From positions 185,338 through 249,337 of the forward strand of contig FNUU01000004.1 of NCBI GenBank assembly GCA_900108205.1: DNA of 64,000 bases, read 5' to 3'. The translations under genes and the position numbers were made by a program. Below are positions 16,902-27,676 of this stretch, in pieces (the first letter of the stretch is position 1; each line of letters begins with the position of its first letter). The stretch comes from Eubacterium ruminantium. Its GTDB lineage: Bacteria > Bacillota > Clostridia > Lachnospirales > Lachnospiraceae. The notes under the pieces are model-generated. The model searched no databases. It was not told the origin of the DNA and saw only the letters and a list, made by a program, of their open reading frames with translations.

Positions 16902-18222
16902 ATTTTTTACTACCTTTTTTCTGAATAACAATCGAAATGATCACAAAAACTGCAAGAATAAACGGATAAAACAGAAATGGTATTATAGCCATGCTGGTCA
17001 GCCCCGCTATACCGGATGCAACCAGAAGCTGTGCACCGTAAGGAATTATGCCCTGCATAATGCACGAGCATGTATCCAGAAGTGAGGCTGTATTCTTCGG
17101 ATTTACACCATATTCCGTACTGATATCCTTCGCTATCGGAGCCGCGATTACTATTGCGACAGTATTATTGGCAGTTGCTATATCCATAAATGCTGTAAGC
17201 AGTGCAATGCCTGCCATACCGCCCCTCCGGCCTTTTGCTGTTCTTCTTATAACCGAAAGTATAGCCTCAAAACCTCCGTTTTCCTTCATAAGAGAAGCAA
17301 TCGATGCTACAAGTATCGTAACTATCATTGTTTCAAACATTCCTGACATTCCTGTTCCCATAGAGGAAAGAGCTGTGTCATAAGTCAATGAACCGGTGAC
17401 TATACCTGCACCTATAAAAAGGATGATGCCTGTAATGAGGACAATAAATACATTTATCCCGATCACGGACATAGCGAGGACTATAAAATATGGAAGCGCC
17501 TGAATTATATTGTAATCAAAATCTCCGACGTCGACTCCCTTATTACTGAATGCATAAACAAGAAGAATAGTCAGAGTTATAAGAGCCGCCGGAAGTGCGA
17601 GCCTGATATTTGTCCTGAACTTGTCCTTCATCTCCACACCCTGAGTTTTTGTTGCGGCTATTGTCGTGTCGGAAATGAATGAAAGATTGTCTCCAAACAT
17701 TGCACCTCCCACCACAACACCTACACAGAAAGGCAGAGAAAGCTTTCCGTTCTCTGCAACCGATACTGCAATCGGAGCAATAACCGATATGGTTCCGACA
17801 CTTGTTCCCATGGCCATCGAAATGAGACAGGCTATAAGAAACAGACCGGGAACTGCAAATCTTGCCGGAATGATGGACAGCAGCAGGTTAGCTGTACTTG
17901 AAGCTCCTCCTGCCTTGCCGGCTATTCCGCTGAAGGCCCCTGCCATCAGGAAAATAAAGAGCATGATGACTATATTGTCATCGCCTATCCCCCGGGCACA
18001 TATATGTATCTTCTCCTCAAAACTGACCTTTCTGTTCTGCAGAAATGCCGCGATAAGTGCTATGGAAAAAGCCAGTACCACCGACACAACATAGAAGCCC
18101 ATTCGTCCCTCGGAATGGTCAATGTATTCAAAGTAAATTCCATTCCCAAGATATAAAATAAGAAACAGACCAATAGGTATAAGTGCTTTGGGATTTGATT
18201 TTATAACCTTATGATCATCCAT
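16891..18222 (-). CDS. NhaC-type Na+/H+ antiporter family protein
   Basis: A 443-residue membrane protein with about eleven hydrophobic segments. GTSVGTISVIAPIA and GGAMFGDNLSFISDTTIAA are typical of the NhaC/ArsB-like ion transporter family, and a late segment reads LLDTCSCIMQGIIPYGAQ. These carriers swap Na+ (or organic substrates) for H+. It lies 38 bases after the sstT stop codon and is coupled to the CDF gene. The ATG at 18222 has GAGGT eight bases upstream; the ATG at 18228 is too close to it. Confidence 0.9.
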   Translation of the reverse strand: MDDHKVIKSNPKALIPIGLFLILYLGNGIYFEYIDHSEGRMGFYVVSVVLAFSIALIAAFLQNRKVSFEEKIHICARGIGDDNIVIMLFIFLMAGAFSGIAGKAGGASSTANLLLSIIPARFAVPGLFLIACLISMAMGTSVGTISVIAPIAVSVAENGKLSLPFCVGVVVGGAMFGDNLSFISDTTIAATKTQGVEMKDKFRTNIRLALPAALITLTILLVYAFSNKGVDVGDFDYNIIQALPYFIVLAMSVIGINVFIVLITGIILFIGAGIVTGSLTYDTALSSMGTGMSGMFETMIVTILVASIASLMKENGGFEAILSVIRRTAKGRRGGMAGIALLTAFMDIATANNTVAIVIAAPIAKDISTEYGVNPKNTASLLDTCSCIMQGIIPYGAQLLVASGIAGLTSMAIIPFLFYPFILAVFVIISIVIQKKGSKKYEQ

Positions 18223-18260
18223 AATCATCTACCTCGTTTTGCTGATTTTTTCTGATATTA

Positions 18261-19535
18261 TTAATCTTCCGTTTTTATCGCCTTATGTTTTTTTGAAATA
18301 AAATCCGGCAGTTTTCGACCGGCTTTACGCCATGCGTAATACTCCGCTGTTGCCGCAAAAAGCACATCTCCCGATGAATTAAGCGCCGTCTCGACACTGT
18401 CCTGAATAACCCCGATTATGAAGCCTACTCCCACGACCTGCATCGCAATGTCATTTGAGATGCCAAAAAGTGAACATGCCATAGGAATAAGCAGCAGAGA
18501 CCCTCCTGCTACTCCGGAAGCTCCACATGCAGCAACTGCCGCAAGTACGGACATTATGAAAGCTGTAGGTATGTCTACGCTGACTCCAACTGTGTGAGCC
18601 GCTGCAAGTGTCATAATCGTTATTGTGATCGCAGCGCCATCCATATTTATGGTTGCCCCCAAAGGAATCGAAACTGAATAAACATCTTCATCCAGCCCAA
18701 GCTTCTCACAGAGTTCCATATTGACAGGAATATTGGCAGCCGAGCTTCTTGTGAAAAATGCAGTCAGACCACTTTCCTTAAGGCATCTCCAAACCAGAGG
18801 ATACGGATTGCATCTAAGACATATCGCAACAATGACAGGATTTATAACAAGTGAGACGAAAAGCATACAGCCGACAAGAAGCGCGACAATCCTGCCATAG
18901 TCGGCAAATATCTCAACACCGTTACTTGAAACAGAATTATAAACAAGACCGAATATTCCGAAAGGAGCAAGATTGATTATCCATCTTACAGCCTGAGAAA
19001 CAGCTTCCGAAATATCTACCAGCATGGTTTTCGTTGTATCTGCAGCCGCTCTTTTAAGTGCTATTCCGATTACCACTGCCCAAAGGAGGATACCAAGATA
19101 ATTTGCATTGGCCATACCCTGAACAGGATTAACAACTATATTCATGAGCAGATTATGCATTACCTCACTGAGTCCCTCCGGAGCCGCCTGCTTACTTGCA
19201 TTACTGACAAGAACCATTGTCTGTGGAAAAATAAAGCTTGCTATAACCGCAACAAAGGCAGCTATCAGAGTTGTGATAAGATATAAAAATATGACCATTC
19301 CGAATCTTTTGTCCAGTTTTGCGGAGCCACTGCACAGAGAACTCATTACCAGCACCGCAACAAGCACAGGTGCGATAGCTTTGAGCGCTCCTACAAAAAG
19401 ATCTCCCAGTGTTGCCGGCCAGCCTGCATCAGGAATAACAAATGCGAGTATTACACCAATAACAATACCGACGAAAATCCGGAGTATCAAACTTATGTTG
19501 TTGTATTTTTCTACGATCTTCTTAATTATTATCAT
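18261..19535 (-). CDS. sstT: Serine/threonine:Na+ symporter
   Basis: A 424-residue member of the dicarboxylate/amino acid:cation symporter family. Visible family marks are the serine-rich reentrant loop TRSSAANIPVN, the NMDGAA segment (GATINMDGAAITIT) and the GVAGGSLLLIPMA tail region. The opening residues and length match SstT, which imports serine and threonine with Na+. Its place before an Na+/H+ antiporter gene makes sense for Na+ cycling. RBS GGAGG lies 12 bases before the ATG. Confidence 0.92.
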   Translation of the reverse strand: MIIIKKIVEKYNNISLILRIFVGIVIGVILAFVIPDAGWPATLGDLFVGALKAIAPVLVAVLVMSSLCSGSAKLDKRFGMVIFLYLITTLIAAFVAVIASFIFPQTMVLVSNASKQAAPEGLSEVMHNLLMNIVVNPVQGMANANYLGILLWAVVIGIALKRAAADTTKTMLVDISEAVSQAVRWIINLAPFGIFGLVYNSVSSNGVEIFADYGRIVALLVGCMLFVSLVINPVIVAICLRCNPYPLVWRCLKESGLTAFFTRSSAANIPVNMELCEKLGLDEDVYSVSIPLGATINMDGAAITITIMTLAAAHTVGVSVDIPTAFIMSVLAAVAACGASGVAGGSLLLIPMACSLFGISNDIAMQVVGVGFIIGVIQDSVETALNSSGDVLFAATAEYYAWRKAGRKLPDFISKKHKAIKTED

Positions 19536-19606
19536 AAGAACATTGCACCTCCAAATACTTCCGTATAAATAAACATCTGTCTACATTTCGGAAATTTAAA
19601 TGCATA

Positions 19607-20116
19607 CTAAATCTTCTTCAGAACAATTAATCCCCCACCGTATTCCATCAGCCCGTCAACAAGTTTCACTTCATCCCAGGATGAAATATTCTCCCCGAAC
19701 ATCTCGCGCTTTTCTCCGGTGTCATAGTAGTACTTTCCATTTACAGCCTTCCACTCCTTTGGCGGCTCCGGACAGAATCTTCCATCCTTTACCTCTCCCA
19801 ATTCACCGGAAGCGATGGCTGCATCGATCTGTTCCTGTGGTATGCCTTCCGGAATCTTCATCCATGTCTCAACCTTATGATCCTCTGTAAATACAATCCT
19901 CGTATCAAACGCCTGTAAGATCACTGCTCTCTTGTCCGCAGACGCATCAATCGAATCGAGCCAGGCAACAGCCTCATCTCTTGTCATCATCACGAATTTT
20001 TCTCCGTTATAGCTCTTCGCCTTCTCTGTAACGTACTCTCCGACGATTTCCTTCATCGATTCATCGCAAGGCAGATTCTCAACATCTGCCTTTAATTCCA
20101 GATCCTTTTGTTCCAT
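19607..20116 (-). CDS. Unknown 169-residue protein
   Basis: No family recognised. It is acidic and cytoplasmic, without signal or membrane segments. The first 70 residues look helical (DAVAWLDSIDASADKR region) and the rest beta-rich with aromatic residues (KYYYDTGEKREMFGE, then GGGLIVLKKI at the end), a pattern seen in small lipocalin-like domains. RBS AGGAGAGGG precedes the ATG. It is 71 bases upstream of sstT on the same strand, so cotranscription is possible. Confidence 0.75.
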   Translation of the reverse strand: MEQKDLELKADVENLPCDESMKEIVGEYVTEKAKSYNGEKFVMMTRDEAVAWLDSIDASADKRAVILQAFDTRIVFTEDHKVETWMKIPEGIPQEQIDAAIASGELGEVKDGRFCPEPPKEWKAVNGKYYYDTGEKREMFGENISSWDEVKLVDGLMEYGGGLIVLKKI

Positions 20117-20257
20117 AGTTTACCCTCTCCTTTATTTTATTCTCTGATCATCTACTGACTATAAAATGTTCTGTCGCTTCAGATTCACGATCACTTTATT
20201 ATCGTAACATTTTTTAGCCATTCTGTGAAGTGGCCGAAAGCACCGTTACTTATACGT

Positions 20258-20407
20258 TCGGGCAATCCCGTTACTGTGTATGTGCCATATCACTGCGTGA
20301 TATGCAGTACTTGCTTCGCAAGTTCTGGTTCTGCTCCGCAGAACGCATCTGTCCTGCGGACAGACTCACGGGACCCTCCCTCGTTGCACTCGGGCAATCC
20401 CGTTACT
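20258..20407. repeat. Compact palindromic element bounded by 18-bp direct repeats
   Basis: TCGGGCAATCCCGTTACT occurs at 20258-20275 and 20390-20407. Between the copies are four successive perfect short hairpins, each with a three-base loop: ATATCAC-TGC-GTGATAT (20287), ACTTGC-TTC-GCAAGT (20309), GTTCTGC-TCC-GCAGAAC (20328) and CTGTCC-TGC-GGACAG (20349). No protein frame is evident. It has the look of a short interspersed intergenic element. Confidence 0.8.
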
Positions 20408-20409
20408 TA

Positions 20410-20442
20410 GTTGCGCTTTTGTTGCCTCATGCATGTTAGAAT
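20410..20442 (+). promoter_or_regulatory. Shared-signature promoter of large protein B
   Basis: GTTGCGCTTTTGTTGC is followed by TAGAAT 20 bases after TTGCGC. It begins three bases after the palindromic element and lies 81 bases before the start codon. Confidence 0.75.
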
Positions 20443-20522
20443 ATCCACAGTATATGAAACAATGAGCGAATACGCCTATTTATCAGGGCAAATAAAAAGA
20501 TCAAAAAATACGGAGGTATGCC

Positions 20523-23500
20523 ATGAAAGAAGTAGATGAAGATGACGAGATCATAGATAACAAGTCCGATGATAACCAGATTGAAAACAATAAGAATAAA
20601 CAGGCCGGCAACATAAATGATGAGATCGTTGAGGCTGAGAATGACAATTTTTATAACAGAGGTGAATATGCCACTGATTTTATCCGAAATTATAAGCCTG
20701 TTCAGAGAGTAAATACGAATGATACTCCGCCTGTTCAATTCTACACGACATCAATCAAGGGACTGATGTCTGTTTCGGATGTTTTCCCGGACTTTTCCAA
20801 GGAGATTGAAAATCTCAGTATCGAAATGATGACGATTGAAGCCGAAATGGGATTCAAAAAGAAGACACGCCTCTACCTTCCTAACGACGAAGGAAGGGAT
20901 TCTCACATATTTATTACCGACGACCCGGAGGTCAAGAACGGCATAAACGCATTTCGTGAAAAATATAATGATTTTATGAACCGTATCTCTGCGGCCTATA
21001 CCGATCCGAATTCGGTACAGTATCGTCTGATCAACGTCATAAAGAAGAATTCTGAACTTCTGGATGATCCTGCGCATCTGGATAAGCTTTCAGGATTTCC
21101 TGAGTACTATAAGGCTCTAAAATGTTCCTTTATGGATATGCCGGATTCAAACTTTGCCGCCGGAATCGGTGAAAATGATAATCCTGTTTACAAGTCTGAT
21201 CTGGCTCGTTATCAGAAGTTCATGAGCAATCATGTATTTCTTGATCAGATTGAAGATAAACAGAACTTCTTCATAAACGAATATCTTCCTTATACGGAAA
21301 AAAGAAAGAACGGCACTTTGACAAGCGAGGAAGCCGTAGACTATAACTCTGCCTATCTGAATCATCTCATAAAGCAGAAGGAATATTTTGAGACCATCAT
21401 GTCCTACGGAAAGGATGATCCGGATATTGCCGCAAGTAAGATGTGCAATAATCCTATACAGTTTGAAGGCGATTGGCAGGGCGACCGCTTCGGGAAGATG
21501 ACTCTGGACAAGATAAACCGCAACATTGACGCTATGGGACGCGGCTGGCCGGCAGCAGATATGAATTTCCTCGATGAACTTCATCTTATACAGCTTAAGC
21601 TGAACGAAATGGCCGAAAATTCAAATCATGGCTTCACCCCTGAGGAGCAGAAGGCTGCAAAGAATCTCAAGAGCAAGATGAAGAAGCCGTATAATAATAT
21701 TTTAAAGAAAAATATCTCTTCACCGGAGGAGAGAATGGAACTCATCACCGGTATAGAGGAATCTCTGAAGGATTACATCTCACTTGACACTGCCTATAAG
21801 GCAAGGACTTTCAAGGGCGATCTTAACATAAACGGTCCTCATTCCCTTACATGGCTCCTTGATGAAGCAAAGGGCAGAAAGGTCTTCCGCTCAGAGGTCG
21901 GTAAAAACCATCAGATTGATTCAGAGCTCCACTCAAATTTGTATACAGATCTATCATCACATCACGCATATTTTAATAGTGCATTAACTGATTCTTTACG
22001 GGAGAGATTTAATAACACTCCCGAAACCAAAGCTGTTATGGATAGAGATGGTGCTGAAGAATATGGACCGGACGATGAGATTCCTAACCTGGCCGATGAA
22101 GCCTTCGAACCGAAATATAAATTTAATCATAAAGCATATTTACATATGGCAAATGACTATAATATTTCAATAGTCCGAGACCCGGAAGCTCTTGAAAGAT
22201 ATAAGAAGCAGGTAAACAAGATGGCTGATACAATGGACGAATTCATCGCAGAGGATGTCCCGGATGACGAAATAGGCCGGAAAATGAAGGAATTCTTCCA
22301 CTACAATGTGTCCGAGAAGGTCCGCAGGGCTGCAAAAGGCTACAGTGAGTCTTATATGGATTACAAATCTCCATTTTTAGGCGCAGCATTGTCCTACCAC
22401 GGTCTGGTCGACCCTACGCTTGAAAATGATCACTTCAGAAATTATCTCAAAAAATGGGGAGCCAAATTCCCTATAGTTGATATCGCCATCGAGCACGGTA
22501 AATTATCAGACACCTATATTGATTACTTTGAAGAGAAGAAGAAAGCAGGCGGTACCCTCTCACCAAAGCGTGAGGAATTCTACCGCCAGAAGATATATGA
22601 CCATACTGTACTTTTAGGTGCTTTACACGGTAAAATGTCTGCTGTCGCTGAGAGCAAGGAATACAACGCTGCGATAAAGCGCGGCACCTTACTGATGGAG
22701 GATATCTTCCATATCCACCCTCTCTCTCCAAGAGGTACCAAAGCCATGGCAAGCGGTATAGAAGCTTATAAAACAGGCCTCGAAAACCGATGGTCACTTG
22801 AGGATCTTCCTACTCTGACAGCTTTCCATATGCTGATGACCGACCTGGAAACTGGTGCCAAATATAAATCGAACACAGTTCTTCATAAAGTTGTAAAGAT
22901 CGATCCTCCAAGATTTGACAGTGAAGAGCGAAAAAATACATTTCTCAAGATGAAAGACCTCTATAGCGAAATAATAAGCACTCCTCTCACATCTGAAAAG
23001 CAACGAAATGAGTTTATGCGCAAAATGTCAGATACCGTCAGAGAGGGAATCGCAAACGGAGGTCTGAAGACTGCCGGCAGATATCCAATGCACTTCGCCA
23101 GCTACTTCCTTCAGACCGAGAATCAGACTATGGACAGAACTCTTGCTGTTGTAACCGGTAAGGAGCCTGCAGTATACCAGCCTGTTAAGTGCGGTCCTGA
23201 CAGAAAGGTTGAATCCATTCTCTGCGATCTGAACACAAGAAGAACCGACCTCTGGTTCGGCAGTGAGAACGCCGAGCATAAAAATCTCAGAGAAGCTGTA
23301 GAGGATATGCAGAAATTCATGAAGGATAATCCGAATCCGGGCATAACAAAAGCGGAAATACTCAGTTATTCTGAAAAGTACCTCAGCAAGCTTGATGCTG
23401 TACAGCATCATTCAAAGATCTATCAGGAAAAGCGTAAGGGCGCTTCTTCAAGAGGCGGTAAAGCGAGACTGAACGGAGCCAGAAAGGTCTTCGATTTTGC

Positions 23501-24092
23501 TGAGTTTGAGAAGGACAATTTGCTCGACAGACTAAAAATGACCACTGATGTTAAGTTCAAGGATATTGACGAACTCCGCACCTCTGTTGCCATCAATAAG
23601 AAGGTTGATGCCGTAGCAAAACTCACCGAGATGACCGCGATGCCAAGATCCAAAGATGAAATAAAGGAGCTTCATTCGCTCGCAGCTGATATTCTTGTAG
23701 CTAAGATGGTTGCTGCCAAGTCTTCTCCGGGCTACAAAACTTTCAAGGAAATGGGTAACGAAGCCTTCAAGAATGAGGTCCTGAAGAGCAAGGAATTCAA
23801 AGCTCTGATGACTTCCTATACCAGAGATCAGAATATGACACCTGAAAAGTTTGCTATAGAGCTTTCCGGCGATGGTGTTCTGAACAGACTTAGAAGCTTC
23901 AATACAAATCTGAAGAAGTCTGAAGATCTAGCCACTGCAAAGGCTACCGAGAAGGAAGCAAAGGAAGCCAATGACACAGCGGCCAGACAGACGAAGATCT
24001 CAGAGCGAGAACAACAGTTTAAACAGAAGCATCAGGCCGAAAGAGAAGCAAGAAAAAAAGCCCAGGTAAATAAAGGAATAGGCAAAAAATAA
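20523..24092 (+). CDS. Large helical protein of unknown function (family member B, 1189 aa)
   Basis: Function not recognised. It is a strongly charged, helical protein without signal peptide or membrane segment. The first 45 residues are very acidic (EVDEDDEIIDN). A GRGWPAADMNFLDEL motif near residue 340 matches GWPLAEFKVL at about the same position in protein C. The shared helical domain sits at about 913-992 (KNLREAVEDMQKFM, then SEKYLSKLDAV, then RLNGARKV). The last 60 residues are Lys/Glu/Ala-rich coiled coil ending in GIGKK. RBS GGAGG precedes the ATG. The glgP-side terminator follows. Confidence 0.85.
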   Translation: MKEVDEDDEIIDNKSDDNQIENNKNKQAGNINDEIVEAENDNFYNRGEYATDFIRNYKPVQRVNTNDTPPVQFYTTSIKGLMSVSDVFPDFSKEIENLSIEMMTIEAEMGFKKKTRLYLPNDEGRDSHIFITDDPEVKNGINAFREKYNDFMNRISAAYTDPNSVQYRLINVIKKNSELLDDPAHLDKLSGFPEYYKALKCSFMDMPDSNFAAGIGENDNPVYKSDLARYQKFMSNHVFLDQIEDKQNFFINEYLPYTEKRKNGTLTSEEAVDYNSAYLNHLIKQKEYFETIMSYGKDDPDIAASKMCNNPIQFEGDWQGDRFGKMTLDKINRNIDAMGRGWPAADMNFLDELHLIQLKLNEMAENSNHGFTPEEQKAAKNLKSKMKKPYNNILKKNISSPEERMELITGIEESLKDYISLDTAYKARTFKGDLNINGPHSLTWLLDEAKGRKVFRSEVGKNHQIDSELHSNLYTDLSSHHAYFNSALTDSLRERFNNTPETKAVMDRDGAEEYGPDDEIPNLADEAFEPKYKFNHKAYLHMANDYNISIVRDPEALERYKKQVNKMADTMDEFIAEDVPDDEIGRKMKEFFHYNVSEKVRRAAKGYSESYMDYKSPFLGAALSYHGLVDPTLENDHFRNYLKKWGAKFPIVDIAIEHGKLSDTYIDYFEEKKKAGGTLSPKREEFYRQKIYDHTVLLGALHGKMSAVAESKEYNAAIKRGTLLMEDIFHIHPLSPRGTKAMASGIEAYKTGLENRWSLEDLPTLTAFHMLMTDLETGAKYKSNTVLHKVVKIDPPRFDSEERKNTFLKMKDLYSEIISTPLTSEKQRNEFMRKMSDTVREGIANGGLKTAGRYPMHFASYFLQTENQTMDRTLAVVTGKEPAVYQPVKCGPDRKVESILCDLNTRRTDLWFGSENAEHKNLREAVEDMQKFMKDNPNPGITKAEILSYSEKYLSKLDAVQHHSKIYQEKRKGASSRGGKARLNGARKVFDFAEFEKDNLLDRLKMTTDVKFKDIDELRTSVAINKKVDAVAKLTEMTAMPRSKDEIKELHSLAADILVAKMVAAKSSPGYKTFKEMGNEAFKNEVLKSKEFKALMTSYTRDQNMTPEKFAIELSGDGVLNRLRSFNTNLKKSEDLATAKATEKEAKEANDTAARQTKISEREQQFKQKHQAEREARKKAQVNKGIGKK

Positions 24093-24127
24093 TAGATCGG
24101 TATTTACATTCCGCTTCACCAATCAAT

Positions 24128-24160
24128 CAAAAAGAGCAGGAGGCTTATGCCACCTGCTCT
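24128..24160 (-). terminator. Terminator after glycogen phosphorylase
   Basis: AGAGCAGG with AGGC pairs with GCC and CCTGCTCT with one mismatch. On the minus strand it ends in TTTTT, so it mainly serves the phosphorylase gene. Confidence 0.75.
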
Positions 24161-24184
24161 ACGGGGAAAATATATATCACAAAA

Positions 24185-26476
24185 TTATGCTATTCTCTTT
24201 TCTGCTTCGTCTTCTGTCACTTCGATATCAAGCTTCCAGATTTCTTTATTGTACTGGTCAATTGTTCTGTCTGATGAGAAGAATCCTGCCTTAGCTATAT
24301 TTACCAGCATCTTCTTAGCCCATTCTGTACGGTTCTCATAATCGCTGTATGCCTTTTCTCTTGCAGCCTTGTAAGACTCAAAGTCGGGGAAGGTCATGAA
24401 CCAGTCCTTATTGATAAGCTCACCGTAAAGTCTTCTAAGATTCTCCTCGCAGCCTACTGCAAGCATTGTATCGCTGACGATGAAATCAATCGCACGCTTG
24501 ATTGAAGCATTTCCTTCATAATATGATCTTGCTGAGTAATCGCCTCTTGAATAACGTGCAATTACATCATCTGAGGAGTCACCAAAGGTGTAGATGTTAT
24601 CTTCGCCAACAAGCATACAGATCTCAACATTTGCGCCATCCATTGTACCGAGAGTAACTGCGCCGTTAAGCATGAATTTCATATTTCCTGTTCCGGAAGC
24701 TTCCTTGGAAGCAAGCGAGATCTGTTCAGAAATATCGCAGGAAGGGATGAGTTTTTCAGCAAGAGTAACATTGTAGTTTTCAACCATTATTACACTGAGA
24801 TATGGTGAAACCTCAGGATCAGATGCAATTATCTGCTGCATGCAGAGGATAAGGTGAATGATATCCTTTGCAATAGTATATGCAGGCGCAGCCTTAGCAC
24901 CAAAAAATACAGTAATTGGCTTTGATGGCTTTAAGCCGGCCTTGATCTCGAAGTATTTATCTATAACATAGAGCATATTGAGCTGCTGACGCTTGTACTC
25001 ATGAAGTCTCTTAACCTGGATATCGAAGATTGAGTCTGGATTTACAATGATGCCCTGGGTATCCTTAAGGTACTGCGCAAGCATTGACTTCTTCTCATCC
25101 TTAACAGTAAGAAGCTTACCAAGAACAAGCTCGTCATCCTTATATGCAAGAAGCTTTTCAAGCTCTGATGCATCCTTCTTCCAGCCCTCACCGATAAGTT
25201 CAGTGATAAGACCTGCAAGTTCAGGATTGCATGACATAAGCCAACGACGGAAGGTAATACCGTTTGTCTTGTTATTGAACTTCTCAGGATAAAGCTTGTA
25301 GAAGTTGTTCAGCTCTTCGTTCTTAAGTATTTCCGTATGAAGGAAAGCAACGCCGTTTACGCTGTAGCCGTAGTGGATGTCCATATGAGCCATATGTACA
25401 AGACCATCCTTAATTATGTATGTGCTCTCATCCTTAACTGTCTTTTTTACGCGGTTGTCAAGCTCGCGGATGATAGGCATAAGCTGTGGAACAGCCTTCT
25501 CAAGGAACCAGATCGGCCACTTCTCAAGAGCCTCAGCAAGGATAGTATGATTTGTGTATGCGCAAACCTTGGAAACGATGTCGATTGCCTCATCCATAAG
25601 GATGCCTCTCTCCTGAAGCTGACGAATAAGCTCAGGGATTACCATTGAAGGATGTGTATCATTGATCTGAACTGCTACATAATCAGCAAGGTCATGGAGG
25701 TTGCTTCCGCGCATAACAGCCTCATCAAGGATGAGATATGCTGCATTTGCTACCATGAAATACTGCTGATATACACGAAGGATTCTACCCTTATCGTCTG
25801 AATCATCCGGATAAAGGAAAAGTGTAAGGTTCTTTCTGATATCATCTTTATCGAAATCGATAGACTCACCAACGATGCCCTCATCTACGCTTTCGATATC
25901 GAAGAGATGAAGCTTTGTTGTACGATTCTCATAACCGAGAACATCGATATCATAGAGGCGTGACTGAACATCAAAGCCACCGAAATGTATTGTATAAGAA
26001 GTTTCGGTTCTGTTAAGCCAGCTGTTCTCTGTGATCCATGGATTTGGAGTCTCTCTCTGAAGATTATTTTCAAATACCTGCTTAAACAGACCATAGTGAT
26101 AGTTAAGTCCTACTCCGTCGCCGTTAAGGCCGAGTGTTGCGATAGAATCAAGAAAGCATGCTGCAAGTCTTCCGAGACCACCGTTACCGAGTGATGGCTC
26201 AAGCTCAAGCTCTTCAATTTCAGCAAGTGACTTACCTTCTTCAGCAAGCAGTTCCTTTACTTCATCATATATCTTAAGGTTGATAAGGTTATTTGAGAGA
26301 AGCTTTCCGATCAGGAACTCTGCCGATATGTAATAAAGTTTCTTCTTTCCTTCATTTGATTCCTTAGCCTTTGCCTGTTCTTTTACGAGATTGAGGAGCG
26401 CGATGTAAAGTTCCTCATTTGTACTATCTTTGATAGTGTTCTGAAGCTTTGCTTCAATAGTTTCTTTCAATGACAT
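24185..26476 (-). CDS. glgP: Glycogen/starch phosphorylase
   Basis: A 763-residue GT35 enzyme that releases glucose-1-phosphate from alpha-1,4-glucans using phosphate and PLP. The PLP-lysine signature [13 protein letters not shown] is complete (lysine near residue 599). Upstream marks include [35 protein letters not shown], and [15 protein letters not shown]. The length is short for the family (800 or more in enterobacteria) but usual for Firmicute forms. RBS GGAGG lies ahead of the ATG. It is a single gene; no other glycogen genes are nearby. Confidence 0.96.
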   Translation of the reverse strand: MSLKETIEAKLQNTIKDSTNEELYIALLNLVKEQAKAKESNEGKKKLYYISAEFLIGKLLSNNLINLKIYDEVKELLAEEGKSLAEIEELELEPSLGNGGLGRLAACFLDSIATLGLNGDGVGLNYHYGLFKQVFENNLQRETPNPWITENSWLNRTETSYTIHFGGFDVQSRLYDIDVLGYENRTTKLHLFDIESVDEGIVGESIDFDKDDIRKNLTLFLYPDDSDDKGRILRVYQQYFMVANAAYLILDEAVMRGSNLHDLADYVAVQINDTHPSMVIPELIRQLQERGILMDEAIDIVSKVCAYTNHTILAEALEKWPIWFLEKAVPQLMPIIRELDNRVKKTVKDESTYIIKDGLVHMAHMDIHYGYSVNGVAFLHTEILKNEELNNFYKLYPEKFNNKTNGITFRRWLMSCNPELAGLITELIGEGWKKDASELEKLLAYKDDELVLGKLLTVKDEKKSMLAQYLKDTQGIIVNPDSIFDIQVKRLHEYKRQQLNMLYVIDKYFEIKAGLKPSKPITVFFGAKAAPAYTIAKDIIHLILCMQQIIASDPEVSPYLSVIMVENYNVTLAEKLIPSCDISEQISLASKEASGTGNMKFMLNGAVTLGTMDGANVEICMLVGEDNIYTFGDSSDDVIARYSRGDYSARSYYEGNASIKRAIDFIVSDTMLAVGCEENLRRLYGELINKDWFMTFPDFESYKAAREKAYSDYENRTEWAKKMLVNIAKAGFFSSDRTIDQYNKEIWKLDIEVTEDEAEKRIA

Positions 26477-26748
26477 TTTTGTTTCCTCCCAGGAATATTT
26501 TAAATATGTTTTCGTTAGTGCCTCAGCACCTCTTTCCTATATGACAAATATATCGCAGGGAGGGAGATATTTCTTGTTTTATAAAATTATGTTTTAACAC
26601 AATCCTATCCATTTTTTACGAAACTCTTGTGATTTTTACTATGAAATGCGTATTTATAATGATATAATTCTCTTGCATCAGGATATTATTGGTCTATTTT
26701 ACAGCAAAAATTAAGGCATATTTTTATATAATAGTAGGAGAAAAGCGC

Positions 26749-27639
26749 ATGAATATTGCACAATACGAGAATTATCAGGAGAAAAAGACACACGGTGAGA
26801 TCAGCTTTCCGTTCGTTACATATATCTGCACAATACCGCTCGATTTCAAAAATGTGCCTCTTCACTGGCATGATGAGATGGAGATCGTATATATAAAGAA
26901 GGGAACCGGATGCATCTCAGTCAACCTAAACGAATTCATCGTAGCAGAGGGTTCTGTCATCATCATTCTGCCGGGGCAGCTGCATTCGATCTACACCTCG
27001 GATCAAACCGAGCGTATGGAATATGAAAATATTATATTTAATCCGGGGATACTTCTGTCCAAGCAGGCTGACACCTGCTCCAGAGATTACCTGATGCCAC
27101 TTTTCTCCGGCGACACCTCTGTTCCGGTTCATTTTCATTCGGGCGTCCCTCATTATAAAGAGATTATCGAAATTTTGGACAACTGCGACAGAGCCGGTGC
27201 CGAAAAACCGCATGGTGAAGCGCTGTACATAAAGTCCCAGCTTTTCATGCTGCTGTATGTTTTGGAAAACAAATGCCGACTCAAGGAGCCGGCTATCAAA
27301 AGCATGAAGTCATTGGAATCAATGAAGTCAGTTATTAAATATGTAGAATTACATTATGCCGATCATATTACGATCGACGATATGGCGGAGATCACCTCAT
27401 GCTCTCCTTCTTATTTTATGAAGAGCTTCAAAAAGACCTTTCACACTTCCTTTATCGACTATCTGAAGAATTACAGGCTGACGATAGCAGCCCGAATGCT
27501 TACGCAATCCGACGGAAGCGTTCTCGACATATGCGAAAGTGTCGGTTTTGACAACCTTTCATATTTCATCCGCAGCTTCAAAGCAAAATACGGTGTCACT
27601 CCAAGAAAATACAGCAGCATATCCGACTCAGCCAAGTAA
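26749..27639 (+). CDS. AraC-family transcription regulator with N-terminal cupin
   Basis: A 296-residue regulator. The N-terminal half is a cupin sugar-sensing type domain (LHWHDEMEIVYIKKGTG, then ILPGQLHSI). The C-terminal 100 residues hold the two helix-turn-helix motifs, ending in GFDNLSYFIRSFKAKYG and TPRKY. The ATG at 26749 is chosen because AGGAG lies eight bases upstream; the longer frame from 26689 has no RBS. It is divergent from glgP, so control of carbohydrate use is plausible but unproven. Confidence 0.92.
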   Translation: MNIAQYENYQEKKTHGEISFPFVTYICTIPLDFKNVPLHWHDEMEIVYIKKGTGCISVNLNEFIVAEGSVIIILPGQLHSIYTSDQTERMEYENIIFNPGILLSKQADTCSRDYLMPLFSGDTSVPVHFHSGVPHYKEIIEILDNCDRAGAEKPHGEALYIKSQLFMLLYVLENKCRLKEPAIKSMKSLESMKSVIKYVELHYADHITIDDMAEITSCSPSYFMKSFKKTFHTSFIDYLKNYRLTIAARMLTQSDGSVLDICESVGFDNLSYFIRSFKAKYGVTPRKYSSISDSAK

Positions 27640-27676
27640 CAGCGTTTTATTTATCTTAAATATTCTTTTACTGAGC

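Noticed and set aside
20287..20363. Hairpin series as a multi-terminator
   Set aside because: The hairpins lack T tracts and are bounded by direct repeats, which fits an interspersed element better.
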